Notes under the pieces: model-generated
Databases searched by the model: none
Told to the model about the DNA's origin: nothing
The model's input: the letters and a program-made list of their open reading frames with translations, nothing else
Assembly: GCA_001789205.1 (NCBI GenBank)
Contig: MFYT01000061.1
Location: 2,480 to 48,513 of the forward strand
Source: Candidatus Raymondbacteria bacterium RIFOXYA2_FULL_49_16
GTDB lineage: Bacteria; Fibrobacterota; OXYB2-FULL-49-7; XYB2-FULL-49-35
DNA: 46,034 bases
Direction: 5' to 3'
Part shown: positions 14,619-23,613 of the stretch, piece after piece
How positions within the stretch are numbered: position 1 is the first letter of the stretch
Layout of the letters: every line of letters begins with the position of its first letter
Made by a program: the position numbers and the translations under genes

Positions 14619-16214
14619 ATGAAAAAAGCAATTCCGGTCCTTGTCATACTATTGATGTGCGGATGTATTCTCCCGCGTCTTTCTTCAGGCCCGGCCAGCG
14701 GCCTGAGCATGCCTTCGCCAATGGCCGAAGGAGAAAGCGACTCCCAGTTTTGCGCGCGTGCGCGCGACCACTGTCGCCAGGTGCAGGAGTATGCGCTCGC
14801 ACTGGAGAGGGCGCTTTTGTATGCTGAGTCGCATCCGGGTCTTTTCACCGAAGAGGAGGGCACGGTGCTCCCTCCTGAGGCAAAAGACTCCATTCGTATG
14901 GCGTGGCAGGCCCTGCTTCCGTATTTTTACGGTCTTGAACAGGCGCGGGCCCTCTACAGTTCCTTCTGGAAAATCAACTATCTTGCGCACAAAGAAGCCA
15001 ACCTGGAGGCCTTCTGTGTTACCTACACCGCGTTTCTGGCCATGCAAGTCCACGGGTCCAGGTTCATTCATTTGATCAATGGCAAGAAGCAGATCGAGAT
15101 TTGTCTCAATGAGTCAGACCGTGACCTGTTTCCCGATTCATACGACCGACTCAAGTACAACACTCTCAATATAGTCACTTTTTCCCAGATACAGGAGGGC
15201 CGCGGCCATTTTGATACCTGGTGCGCTCCCTATCTCAAGGAACAGGATGATTCGCTCCATGCGTGGGTGTACGACCGCGTGCGTTTCTGGTCCGATAGCG
15301 CTCTGTCGCAGGCGCGCGGACTCAATTTTGCGCTTACGGTAAAAAATGGCGATGACCTGACCGCGAAACAACACCTTGCGCTCTGGTTTCCCCTGCAAAA
15401 GCAGCTGGCCGCATGGATGGGTAGGACAACCTATGGCGCTGGCAGGCGCGCGCCCCTCATTACCCCTCAGCAGATCGACTCTCTTCAGAACATCCTCGAA
15501 CCCGGCGACATTATCTTTGAGCGGAGCAACTGGGTCCTTTCGAACATAGGGCTTCCGGGTTTTTGGCCCCATGTCGAGTTATACGTGGGCACACCAGGCG
15601 ACCTTGACGCCTATTTTAACGCAAACGATGAATGTCTCTCCCTGCTCAGGGACTTGAATAATGGAGAACAACTCTCGCCAACAGCCCATGTGCAAAAGCA
15701 TTTTCCAGAGGCATACGCGGCGCTTACCGCGTCGCGGAGTGAAGGCCCGGTAAACATCATTGAGGCGCGCAGTAATGGTATTATTTTTTCACCGGCCCAG
15801 GAAGCCTGTCATGCGGACTATGTGGCTGCTTTGCGGCCAAGGCTTTCGAAAAAAGAACGTTTGGTCGCGTTGTTCGCGGCTTTCTCCTATTTTGGCAGGC
15901 CCTATGATTTTGATTTTGACTTTGCCTCGGACGCAACCCTTGTTTGCACGGAACTTGTTTATAAGGCGTACCAGCGGCGTGAAGGCGTGTCGCGCGGTCT
16001 TTCCTTTCCCCTGACCGAGATACTGGGACGGCTCACCTTGCCGCCCAACAACATGGTCGCGCTTTTTGACCGGGAGTACGGCATGCCGGATTGCCAGTTG
16101 GAGTTTGCCGCTTTTTTCGACGGTGTTGAAACAAAAGGACTGGCCATGTTCAGGGACGCGGACGCGTTCAGAAAATCATACCTCAGACCCAAATGGGACT
16201 TTTTACAGGACTAG
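14619..16214 (+). CDS. lipoprotein with YiiX/YebB-like permuted NlpC/P60 (papain-like) domain
   Basis: 531 aa. The signal peptide ends in a lipobox (LMCGC), so it is a lipid-anchored envelope protein. The first ~280 residues are helical and match no family I know. The C-terminal ~250 residues look like the permuted NlpC/P60 fold of the YiiX/YebB group: EPGDIIFER, then WPHVELYVG with His318, NIIEARSNGI, and ATLVCTELVYKAY with Cys443. The order His before Cys is the permuted one, and the pair is the likely catalytic dyad. Members are thought to cleave amide or ester bonds in cell-wall peptides or lipids; the substrate is not established. It lies just before the sensor kinase gene (5 bp gap). 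Confidence 0.72.
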   Translation: MKKAIPVLVILLMCGCILPRLSSGPASGLSMPSPMAEGESDSQFCARARDHCRQVQEYALALERALLYAESHPGLFTEEEGTVLPPEAKDSIRMAWQALLPYFYGLEQARALYSSFWKINYLAHKEANLEAFCVTYTAFLAMQVHGSRFIHLINGKKQIEICLNESDRDLFPDSYDRLKYNTLNIVTFSQIQEGRGHFDTWCAPYLKEQDDSLHAWVYDRVRFWSDSALSQARGLNFALTVKNGDDLTAKQHLALWFPLQKQLAAWMGRTTYGAGRRAPLITPQQIDSLQNILEPGDIIFERSNWVLSNIGLPGFWPHVELYVGTPGDLDAYFNANDECLSLLRDLNNGEQLSPTAHVQKHFPEAYAALTASRSEGPVNIIEARSNGIIFSPAQEACHADYVAALRPRLSKKERLVALFAAFSYFGRPYDFDFDFASDATLVCTELVYKAYQRREGVSRGLSFPLTEILGRLTLPPNNMVALFDREYGMPDCQLEFAAFFDGVETKGLAMFRDADAFRKSYLRPKWDFLQD

Positions 16215-16219
16215 CGCCT

Positions 16220-18307
16220 ATGACCAGTTACTACGGCGTTGTTCCCCTGCTTGCCGCACTGTTCAACGTGGTGACCGCTGTCATAGTCTTTCGCAGGGAC
16301 GCTGTCTTTAAAATCAACCGGCGGTTCAGTTATCTCTGCGTGGCCCTTGCCGTATGGAACGCGGGATATTTCGCCGAATCGTGGTATGCCGGTGATGTCG
16401 CGGGCAGGCTTTTTTGGTCAAAGATAAGCCATGCGGCCGGGCTTCTCGCCTCGTCCATTGCGTTGCATTTCATAGGAAGATTTACCCGCACGCTCCAGGC
16501 CCGGCGTCCGCCGGTGCTCGCGGTCTCCTATGCGCTTTCAGGACTTGTCTGTCTGACGCTCTTTTTTACCCCCTGGGTCATCCGGAGCGTACTGCCCTAC
16601 AAATATGGTTTTCACGCGGCCTGGGGTGCGCTCTATTCAGCGTATCTTGCGGTTCTGGTTTTTAATTATATGCTGCTTTTCTTTCTTCTCTTGCGGGCCA
16701 TGCGCACCACATCACTGCATATTGAGCGCAACCGGCTGCGCTATATTCTATACGGCAGCCTTATTGTTGTTTGTACGTCGCTTACCAATTTTCTTCCCGC
16801 GCTCGGGTATGGCGTCCATACCCTGGGCAATCTGGGATCGCTGCTTTTCATGGTACTCGTGCTTTTTGGCATATACAAACACCGTCTTATGAATTTGCGG
16901 CTCGCAATAGCCAAATACCTCCTGCTCGCTCTGTTTTGGGTCCTTATCGGCGCCGCGTATTCAGCCATTGTATTTGTGATTGCGCGCGCATGGCCGGTTC
17001 CTCTGCGCGATGAACATCCTCTGCTTTTCAATTTTCTGGTCATAGGTTTGTTCGTCGTGGTGTTTCAGATGGGGCTCAGGTATGTATTGCCCCGAATCGA
17101 AGGTTTAGTATATCCATTGAAATCAGACCTGCGCAGGCTTCTTGAAAGACTCGATGAGGAGATGTTGAAATCCTATGATGCAAAGAGCGCGGTGAACGTC
17201 CTTCTTTCAGTCACGTTTAACGCGATTACGGTCCCCTCGGCCGGGGTTTATCTTAAGGAGAGACGCAGCGGCCGCTTTGAACTGGCCGGTGCGCTTGGCG
17301 CCGGGAACAGCGCCCTTGGTAGGGGATTTGATGCATCGTCGGTGCTGGCATGGTGTCTTGATGCGGTCATACGGGAAGAGGTGCGCCGCGATCTTGCGCT
17401 CGAAAATTTTGGCAGTTTTGCGCGCGAGACAATGGAGGAACTGGTTGCGGAAATGGACCGGCTGCACGTTGAAGTGGCAGTGCCCCTCATTGCCGACACC
17501 GAGAGCGTGGGCCTGCTCTGTTTTGGCAAAAAGCGGTTCGGCGGTGTCTATGACATGGACGATGTGGGCGCGCTCAAACTCCTTGCGGGAAGGACCGCTT
17601 CCGCCATAGCGAACATTGCCGCCATCTCCCGGCTCAGGGAAAAAGAAAATCTCGCCCTGATCGGCGAAATGACCGCGTCAATTGCGCATGAGATAAAAAA
17701 CCCCCTGGGTGTCATAAAAGGGGCGGCTGATACGCTGCTGCTGAACGCGGCTGATGACAAGACCAGAAAATTTTCGGGCATGGTTGTGGATGAAAGCGCG
17801 CGGCTTGATCGCATAGTGCGCCAATTTCTCCAGTTTGCCCGTCCTGCAGAGGCGGCCCTCTCCGCCATGGACTGCGCGGCCAGTTCACGGCGGTGCTGCG
17901 AACTCTTTCTCGCCGAAGATGCGCGGAACCGGTTTTCAATCAGGGTCACGGGCGCTGAAACGCCTCTGATTGCGCGCGCTGATCCTGATTTCTTCAAGCA
18001 GATATTTTTCAACCTTGCCAAAAACAGCCGCGAAGCGCGGTCAGATGGCGAGTTTGTTGTCTCGTTCGAGGAAAACGCCGCGTCACTCACCATTGTTTTT
18101 TCCGACAACTGCGGCGGCATGCCTGAAGAAACCGCGGAACGGGTTTTTGACCCGTTTTTTACCACAAAAACAGACGGTACCGGTCTTGGCATGGCAATAG
18201 TCAAGAAACTAGTCTCTCTTATGGGAGGCGTTGTGTCCGTGCACGCACGCGCTGGTCAAGGCACTGATATCCGGGTTTCCTTGAAAAGAGAGGGGGAACG
18301 GCAATGA
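16220..18307 (+). CDS. sensor histidine kinase: 7TM N-terminus, GAF, HisKA, HATPase
   Basis: 695 aa from the ATG at 16220, which has AGGA at proper spacing; an ATG at 16193 overlaps the previous gene. Residues 1-~225 are seven or eight membrane segments like the histidine-kinase N-terminal 7TM region (FSYLCVALAVWNAGYFAES). Residues ~290-460 are GAF-like. The phosphoacceptor is His490 in MTASIAHEIKNPLG. The ATPase domain has NLAKNSREA (N box), FSDNCGGMPEETAERVFDPFFTT (G1/F) and GTGLGMAIVKKL (G2). The stop overlaps the NtrC-type regulator start (ATGA), so the pair is co-translated. The flagellar setting and nearby sigma-54 promoters suggest it times late flagellar gene expression. Confidence 0.9.
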   Translation: MTSYYGVVPLLAALFNVVTAVIVFRRDAVFKINRRFSYLCVALAVWNAGYFAESWYAGDVAGRLFWSKISHAAGLLASSIALHFIGRFTRTLQARRPPVLAVSYALSGLVCLTLFFTPWVIRSVLPYKYGFHAAWGALYSAYLAVLVFNYMLLFFLLLRAMRTTSLHIERNRLRYILYGSLIVVCTSLTNFLPALGYGVHTLGNLGSLLFMVLVLFGIYKHRLMNLRLAIAKYLLLALFWVLIGAAYSAIVFVIARAWPVPLRDEHPLLFNFLVIGLFVVVFQMGLRYVLPRIEGLVYPLKSDLRRLLERLDEEMLKSYDAKSAVNVLLSVTFNAITVPSAGVYLKERRSGRFELAGALGAGNSALGRGFDASSVLAWCLDAVIREEVRRDLALENFGSFARETMEELVAEMDRLHVEVAVPLIADTESVGLLCFGKKRFGGVYDMDDVGALKLLAGRTASAIANIAAISRLREKENLALIGEMTASIAHEIKNPLGVIKGAADTLLLNAADDKTRKFSGMVVDESARLDRIVRQFLQFARPAEAALSAMDCAASSRRCCELFLAEDARNRFSIRVTGAETPLIARADPDFFKQIFFNLAKNSREARSDGEFVVSFEENAASLTIVFSDNCGGMPEETAERVFDPFFTTKTDGTGLGMAIVKKLVSLMGGVVSVHARAGQGTDIRVSLKREGERQ

Positions 18308-19671
18308 GGACAACAATTCTTGTTGTTGACGACAATCTGAATATGCGGCTTGTTCTGCGCGAACATCTTGAGCGTTTTGGCCACAGAGTGAGTGAGGCTT
18401 CCGACGGCTCGGAAGCCGCGGCCATGCTGAAGCGGGAACAGTTCGATATCGTGATTTCAGACCTGAAAATGCCTTCAATGGACGGCCATCAACTCCTTGC
18501 CTATGTGCGGAAGAACCATCCTGAAGCGCTTTTTATCATGATTTCCGCGCACGGGACCATCAAAGACGCGGTTGAAGCAATGAAGAACGGCGCGGCCGAC
18601 TACATCACCAAGCCGTTCAATATGGAGGAGATTGAACGCATTATTTCCAATGCGGAAGGTGTGATTGACGCCAACGAGGAGCCGGCTGCCATGCCTGATT
18701 TTCAGGCAAAGACCATGATCGGTGAAAGCAGCGCCGCGAACGAGGTGCGGAGTTTGATTGAAAAGGTCGCGCCCGCTGATTCCACGGTGCTCATTCTGGG
18801 CGAAAGCGGGACAGGCAAGGAACTTGCCGCGCGGGCCATTCACAATCTCAGTTCCCGGGGCAAGCGACCTTTTATTGCCGTCAATTGTGCGGCTTTTGGC
18901 GCGGGCGTCCTTGAAAGCGAACTCTTTGGCCATGAAAAGGGCGCTTTTACCGGAGCGTCATCCCTGCGGGCCGGCCGTTTCGAGCTTGCCGATGGCGGCA
19001 CCCTCTTTCTCGACGAGATCGGGGAACTGACCGCCGATATCCAGGTCAAGTTTCTGCGTGTGCTGCAGGAGAGGCGGTTTGAACGGGTGGGCGGGGTACG
19101 GGAGCTTTCCAGCGACTTCAGGCTTATCGCGGCGACCAATAAAAACCTTGAGGAGGAAGTGGAAAAAGGCGCATTCAGGCGCGACCTTTTTTATCGTCTG
19201 AACATTATTCCGCTGGTACTGCCGCCGCTGCGGCAGCGGACAAGCGATATACCGGTGCTCATCGGCCATTTCATCGCCCGTTTCAACGTAAAACTGGGGA
19301 CAACCATCCAGGGCGTGCACGAGCGTGCGCTCCAGACCCTCTGCGCCTATGCGTGGCCGGGCAATATCCGCGAACTGGAAAATATCATCGAACGATGCAT
19401 GGTACTGGCGCGGGGCGCGACCATTACTTTCAACGATTTGCCCCCCCATCTTTCAGTATCAACAATCCGGGGAAACGAACCTGGAGCAGACCAGGCCGCT
19501 GGAAAGAACCTGAAACAGGCCCTCAGGACTTCAATAGAATACCTTGAAAAGGATTTCATAATCAGTGCCCTCAGGGAAGAAGGGGGCAACAGGACCAACG
19601 CGGCAAAACGGCTGGGCATAAGCCGGAAATCGCTTCAGTTGAAAATGAAAGAATACCAGATCGATGTGTAA
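18304..19671 (+). CDS. NtrC-family sigma-54-dependent response regulator
   Basis: 455 aa with all three domains. The receiver has Asp9-Asp10 and phosphoacceptor Asp53 in VISDLKMPSMDG. The AAA+ domain has Walker A GESGTGKE (166-173), the sigma-54-contacting GAFTGA loop (213-218), Walker B TLFLDEIGEL and YAWPGNIRELEN. The C-terminal Fis-type helix-turn-helix is NRTNAAKRLGISRKSLQLKMK. All parts needed to activate sigma-54 promoters are present. Encoded with its kinase and within 10 kb of two -24/-12 promoters (flgJ and flagellin), it is the likely flagellar activator, like FlgR or FlrC in other bacteria. That role is inferred from position. Confidence 0.92.
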   Translation: MRTTILVVDDNLNMRLVLREHLERFGHRVSEASDGSEAAAMLKREQFDIVISDLKMPSMDGHQLLAYVRKNHPEALFIMISAHGTIKDAVEAMKNGAADYITKPFNMEEIERIISNAEGVIDANEEPAAMPDFQAKTMIGESSAANEVRSLIEKVAPADSTVLILGESGTGKELAARAIHNLSSRGKRPFIAVNCAAFGAGVLESELFGHEKGAFTGASSLRAGRFELADGGTLFLDEIGELTADIQVKFLRVLQERRFERVGGVRELSSDFRLIAATNKNLEEEVEKGAFRRDLFYRLNIIPLVLPPLRQRTSDIPVLIGHFIARFNVKLGTTIQGVHERALQTLCAYAWPGNIRELENIIERCMVLARGATITFNDLPPHLSVSTIRGNEPGADQAAGKNLKQALRTSIEYLEKDFIISALREEGGNRTNAAKRLGISRKSLQLKMKEYQIDV

Positions 19672-20542
19672 AAAGTATCCTCTCCCCGGGAAACATCAGG
19701 GTCGCTTTATCGTTTTTGGGGAAGTCGTTTGGGACGTCTTTCCGGATCAGAAACGGCTTGGGGGCGCGCCGTTCAATTTCGCCTATTACTTCAAGAGAGC
19801 TGGCGGCAACCCGGTTATCATCAGCGCTGTGGGAAACGATGCCCTGGGGACAGAGGCGTTGACTGAAATAAAAACCGCTGGAATCGCAACGGGTAACGTC
19901 AGGATAGACCCCGAACGCGAGACCGGCAGGGTTGTTATCACGCTTTCAGGTAACCGCCACAGGTTTGAAATCATCAGAAATACGGCATGGGAGCATATCG
20001 ATTGTCCTGGTGCGATCGCTGAAAATGGCACGGGTTTGTATATGGGCACGCTTGCGCGTGTGTCCATACACAACAAGGGCGTGTGCGACAGGCTGCTCAC
20101 CGCGTGCCGGGGAAAACCCGTATGCGTTGATCTGAATTTGCGCAAGAGACTGTACGATAAAGACGATATCGCCTTTCTCCTGAAACAAACGACCCACGTA
20201 AAAGCGAACGAGGCTGAGATCCGTATTCTCCGGTCATTGGGCCTGATTGGCGACGCTGGATTTGAGACAGCGGCTGAAGAGCTCATCACCAGGTACGGTC
20301 TTCAGTACTGCTGCATTACTCTGGGTGCGCGCGGCGCTGTTGGCGCGGACAAGCGTACCACGGTCAGAATAAAGGCCTTTCCCGCAAAAAAAGGCGGGGA
20401 CAGCGTAGGCGCGGGCGACGCCTTCACGGCAACCTGGCTTGCGCATCTGTTCAGGGGCGCTTCCCTGTCCGAGGCATTGACCGAGGCGGCGCAAGTGGGA
20501 GCAATTGTCGCTTCCAGCAAAGGGGCCCTTGCGGTCTTCTGA
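19664..20542 (+). CDS. PfkB-family carbohydrate kinase (fructokinase-like)
   Basis: 292 aa, overlapping the regulator gene by 8 bp. The ribokinase/PfkB signatures are present: an N-terminal RLGGAPFNFAYYFKRAGG and the C-terminal VGAGDAFTATW with catalytic Asp252. GEVVWDVFPD at the start and the GGAP glycine pair resemble bacterial fructokinases. It phosphorylates a sugar using ATP; fructose is the best guess from overall likeness. The link to the two-component genes may be only transcriptional. Confidence 0.85.
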   Translation: MCKKYPLPGKHQGRFIVFGEVVWDVFPDQKRLGGAPFNFAYYFKRAGGNPVIISAVGNDALGTEALTEIKTAGIATGNVRIDPERETGRVVITLSGNRHRFEIIRNTAWEHIDCPGAIAENGTGLYMGTLARVSIHNKGVCDRLLTACRGKPVCVDLNLRKRLYDKDDIAFLLKQTTHVKANEAEIRILRSLGLIGDAGFETAAEELITRYGLQYCCITLGARGAVGADKRTTVRIKAFPAKKGGDSVGAGDAFTATWLAHLFRGASLSEALTEAAQVGAIVASSKGALAVF

Positions 20543-20550
20543 ATACCATT

Positions 20551-20596
20551 GTAAAATACTCTCTTCCCAAATTATTTTACCTTTTTAAGTTTTTTC
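20551..20596 (+). terminator. weak candidate terminator after the sugar kinase
   Basis: GTAAAAT (20551-20557) can pair with ATTTTAC (20574-20580), followed by CTTTTTAAGTTTTTTC. The stem is short and AT-rich with a 16-nt loop, so the call is tentative. Confidence 0.25.
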
Positions 20597-20610
20597 AAGG
20601 AACCCAGCCT

Positions 20611-21810
20611 ATGGATCTCTTCTCTTTTTCCGACAGCGCGCAAAGCTTCAAAGCATCAGAAATACGCGAACTCATGAAATTTGCCAATGAACCCGGCATC
20701 ATCACCTTTGCCGGAGGTATGCCCGACGCAGCCCATTTTCCAGTCAAGGAAGTAACAAGCATCATCAATACCTGGGACGAACCCCGGAAGCGGGCTGCTT
20801 TCCAGTATGGAGCCACGGATGGGTATCCGTCCCTGCTCGCAACACTGGCAAAACGCATGGAAAAACAGGGTCTTTCCCTTGAAGGGCAGCGTATCATTAT
20901 CACCACGGGTGCGCAACAGGGCCTGTTTTTAGTGTCTGAGGTGCTTCTTAATCCGGGCGATGTGGTGATCGCCGAATCCCCCTCGTTCATTGGAGCTATT
21001 GCCGCGTTCAAGTCGTTCCAGGCGCGTATTGCATGGGTAGCCCTTGAAAACGACGGCATTTCAATTGTCGAGACCGAGCGCACAATCAGGACCCTGGCTG
21101 CGGAGGGAAAAAAGCCCAAATTTATCTATACCATCCCCAATTTTCAGAACCCGGCGGGCATCACCCTTTCCCAGGAAAAACGGAAGCAGCTTCTCGACCT
21201 TGCCCTTGCCTATGGCATCCCGATTCTCGAGGACGACCCGTATGGCGAATTGTACTATGCGGGTAGCGCTGCTGATTACCGGCCCATCAAAGCGTTGCCA
21301 AAAGCGCGCGAGTGCGTTCTCTACCTCAATACATTTTCGAAAATTCTGTCGCCCGGCATGCGGCTGGGATGGCTTACCGGATGCCAAGACATTATCAATA
21401 CAATAGAGGTTGCCAAGCAATCGGTCGATGCCTGTTCGTCATCCTATACGCAGGTCATTGCCCACGACTATCTCGAAAAAGGGTATGTGGACGGCTATGT
21501 GACTGCCATGCGCGATATTTACAGGGAAAAGTGCGGGGCAATGCTCCATGCTCTCACCAAGTATATGCCGCAGACCGCCTCATGGTCGCATCCGACAGGG
21601 GGTTTTTTTATCTGGATCACCCTGCCACAGGGTGTTTCCGCGCTCAAACTCTTTGAAAAGACCATTGCGCGCAATGTCGCGTTTGTCACCGGGCACCCTT
21701 TTATGCCCGAAGGCATGGGCGACGGCACCATCAGGCTGGCTTTCAGTAATGCCTCGCTCAGGGAAATCGACGAGGGCGTTCGCATCATCGGCGACGCGCT
21801 CAAAGGATAG
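20611..21810 (+). CDS. PLP-dependent aminotransferase, class I/II (LysN / 2-aminoadipate-aminotransferase-like)
   Basis: 399 aa with AAGGA before the ATG. The fold-type I aminotransferase core shows ITFAGGMPDAAHFP, YGATDGYPSLLATLAKRM, TTGAQQGLFLVSEVLLNPGDVV, TIPNFQNPAGIT, LEDDPYGELYY and the Schiff-base lysine Lys244 in TFSKILSPGMRLGW. It resembles the LysN/ARO8 group and the enzyme half of MocR regulators, but has no DNA-binding domain. It probably transfers amino groups between an aromatic, branched or 2-aminoadipate-type amino acid and 2-oxoglutarate; the exact substrate is not visible. It starts a run of genes with no real gaps that leads into the ATP synthase operon. Confidence 0.88.
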   Translation: MDLFSFSDSAQSFKASEIRELMKFANEPGIITFAGGMPDAAHFPVKEVTSIINTWDEPRKRAAFQYGATDGYPSLLATLAKRMEKQGLSLEGQRIIITTGAQQGLFLVSEVLLNPGDVVIAESPSFIGAIAAFKSFQARIAWVALENDGISIVETERTIRTLAAEGKKPKFIYTIPNFQNPAGITLSQEKRKQLLDLALAYGIPILEDDPYGELYYAGSAADYRPIKALPKARECVLYLNTFSKILSPGMRLGWLTGCQDIINTIEVAKQSVDACSSSYTQVIAHDYLEKGYVDGYVTAMRDIYREKCGAMLHALTKYMPQTASWSHPTGGFFIWITLPQGVSALKLFEKTIARNVAFVTGHPFMPEGMGDGTIRLAFSNASLREIDEGVRIIGDALKG

Positions 21811-21815
21811 AAGGC

Positions 21816-22217
21816 ATGGAAAAAATACTCGCCTATTTTAAGAACGACGCTTTTGCTGCGCATAACAATATCCGGCTGGTCGAGGTTGCGCCGGGCACAG
21901 CGACTGCGACAATGGAGATAACGGCCAACCATTTAAACAGCCTGGGGACCGTGCAAGGCGGCGCTATTTTCACCCTTGCTGACCTTGCTTTTGCAGCCGC
22001 GTCAAATGCCCACGGTACCGTGGCTGTGGCGCTCAACGTGAGTATCAATTTTCTCAAGGCCGTGGGCGTTGGAACGCTCTACGCCAATGCCACGGAGAAT
22101 TCCATCAATCCAAAAGTCGCGACCTATACGGTGCGGGTCACCAATGAAAAAGACGAGTTGATCGCGACCTTCGAGGGACTGGCATATAGGAAAAAGGACA
22201 AGGCGCCCTTTGCCTGA
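21816..22217 (+). CDS. PaaI-type hotdog-fold thioesterase
   Basis: 133 aa, 5 bp after the aminotransferase. HLNSLGTVQGGAIFTLADLAFAAASN is the hotdog signature of the PaaI/YbgC group (GG after the Asn-containing strand, Asp in the long helix), followed by ALNVSINFLKAV. It hydrolyses acyl-CoA thioesters, possibly aryl-acyl types. The acyl group is not predictable. It ends 7 bp before atpZ and is probably transcribed with it. Confidence 0.82.
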   Translation: MEKILAYFKNDAFAAHNNIRLVEVAPGTATATMEITANHLNSLGTVQGGAIFTLADLAFAAASNAHGTVAVALNVSINFLKAVGVGTLYANATENSINPKVATYTVRVTNEKDELIATFEGLAYRKKDKAPFA

Positions 22218-22224
22218 AACGCCA

Positions 22225-22470
22225 ATGGACAAATCGGGCAAATCAGCTCTTTCCAACATGATGTGGGTGTCAACACTGGGCATCCACCTTGTACTCACCA
22301 CTGTCGTGGGATTTGTCATTGGGTACTATGCCGACAAATGGTTTGAAACAGCGCCCCTATTTATTATTATATTCGTTATCCTTGGGATTGCTTCGGGCTT
22401 CAGGCAGATTTTAAAGGAGATACGCCACCTCAATGAGCAAGATATTCCAAAAGACCCTTCTAATAATTAA
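22225..22470 (+). CDS. atpZ: AtpZ/AtpI-type ATP synthase accessory membrane protein
   Basis: 81 aa from the ATG at 22225; an in-frame TTG at 22210 lies within the previous gene. Two hydrophobic helices (GIHLVLTTVVGFVIGYYADKW and FIIIFVILGIASGFRQILKEI) with G-x-x-x-G-x-x-x-D and G-F-R patterns match the small AtpZ family encoded at the head of atp operons. In other bacteria these proteins help c-ring assembly or Mg/Ca supply. The 3' end overlaps the next gene by 38 bp. Confidence 0.75.
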   Translation: MDKSGKSALSNMMWVSTLGIHLVLTTVVGFVIGYYADKWFETAPLFIIIFVILGIASGFRQILKEIRHLNEQDIPKDPSNN

Positions 22471-22831
22471 TGCACTTTTTTTATTGGGTACTGTGGCTGC
22501 TTTTATTGTGTTTGGCAGGGAAAGACTGATAACCGGCATATTCTGCGGCCTTTTCCTGGCCATGTTCGCGTTCTGGCTTCTTTCCATGGGCCTTCACTCA
22601 ATCCAGCAAGATTCTTTTAGCCGCATGGTCAGAAAATATCTTTTAGGAGCGCTGCTTATCAGGCTGCCGGTTATGGCCGTTATTTTTTCTATTGCGTTGT
22701 TTTGGTTAGAAATACATATTCTTGGAATACTGGCTGGACTCACTATCGGTATTTTTGGAGTCAGCATTATCATTTTTGTGCAATTCATGCTGCTCCGCAA
22801 ACAGAACATAAACAGAACGTTAAGAGGATAA
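22433..22831 (+). CDS. atpI: ATP synthase protein I-like membrane protein
   Basis: 132 aa with four predicted membrane helices and a basic C-terminus (RKQNINRTLRG). Its sequence is weakly conserved, as is usual for AtpI. The assignment rests on size, topology and its place between atpZ and atpB. It overlaps atpZ and ends 4 bp before atpB. Confidence 0.65.
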   Translation: MSKIFQKTLLIINALFLLGTVAAFIVFGRERLITGIFCGLFLAMFAFWLLSMGLHSIQQDSFSRMVRKYLLGALLIRLPVMAVIFSIALFWLEIHILGILAGLTIGIFGVSIIIFVQFMLLRKQNINRTLRG

Positions 22832-22835
22832 GCCG

Positions 22836-23579
22836 ATGTTTTCTGCAGCACTTGTACCCGAATCTATTGAATATCATGTCGGTCATTTGCCTGTTAGTAT
22901 TCTCATGACCATTTTGGTCTGGTTTGTCATTGTTTTTTTATCGGTGCTTGTGGCACATTTCCCTCGTTTCATACCTGCAAAAATGCGTATGGCAGCTGAA
23001 GTCCTGTTCGAATACGTCTGCACATTAGCCAAAGATCTCATCGGTCCACAGGCGCCAAAGTTTTATCCGCTTTTTCTGGGTCTTTTTATTTTTATTCTTG
23101 TGGCAAATTTAGTGGGGCTTATTCCCGGGCTTATTTCGCCAACAGCCGATCCCGCACTCACCTTTGGCCTTGCACTCATGGTTTTTCTTTATTTTAATTT
23201 TCTGGGCCTCAAAGAACACGGATTCAGCTATTTTAAGCAGTTCCTCGGTCCCAAACTGCCCTGGTTTATGGCGCCGGTTTCAGTCCTGTTTGCTCTTATC
23301 GAGATTATTTCACTTTTCATGCGGCCGTTTTCTCTGGGGCTCAGACTTTTTTGCAATATTTTCTCAAAAGAACTTTTTTTAGGGATCCTTGCTCTTCTGG
23401 TTATCCAGTTTTTTACCAGCGATGTGCTTCAGGAACGGCTGCTTACCGCTGGCCCCCTGCTGCTGCGTCCCTTCATTCTACTGCTTGGGCTCCTCGTAGG
23501 GTTAATTCAAGCCCTGGTTTTCACCATTCTATCCATGTCCTATATTGCCGGAGCGGTTCAGGCGCAGGAACACCATTAA
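22836..23579 (+). CDS. atpB: F-type ATP synthase subunit a
   Basis: 247 aa, polytopic. The essential arginine that faces the c-ring is Arg170 in FSLGLRLFCNIFSKELF, and the last helix holds QALVFTILSMSYIAGA. The N-terminus (VPESIEYHVGH) is the usual start for this subunit. It provides the two half-channels for proton passage. AGAGGATAAG lies upstream as ribosome binding site. Confidence 0.95.
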   Translation: MFSAALVPESIEYHVGHLPVSILMTILVWFVIVFLSVLVAHFPRFIPAKMRMAAEVLFEYVCTLAKDLIGPQAPKFYPLFLGLFIFILVANLVGLIPGLISPTADPALTFGLALMVFLYFNFLGLKEHGFSYFKQFLGPKLPWFMAPVSVLFALIEIISLFMRPFSLGLRLFCNIFSKELFLGILALLVIQFFTSDVLQERLLTAGPLLLRPFILLLGLLVGLIQALVFTILSMSYIAGAVQAQEHH

Positions 23580-23613
23580 CCTTAATTATTAAGACAAAAA
23601 GGAGGTTCATCAT

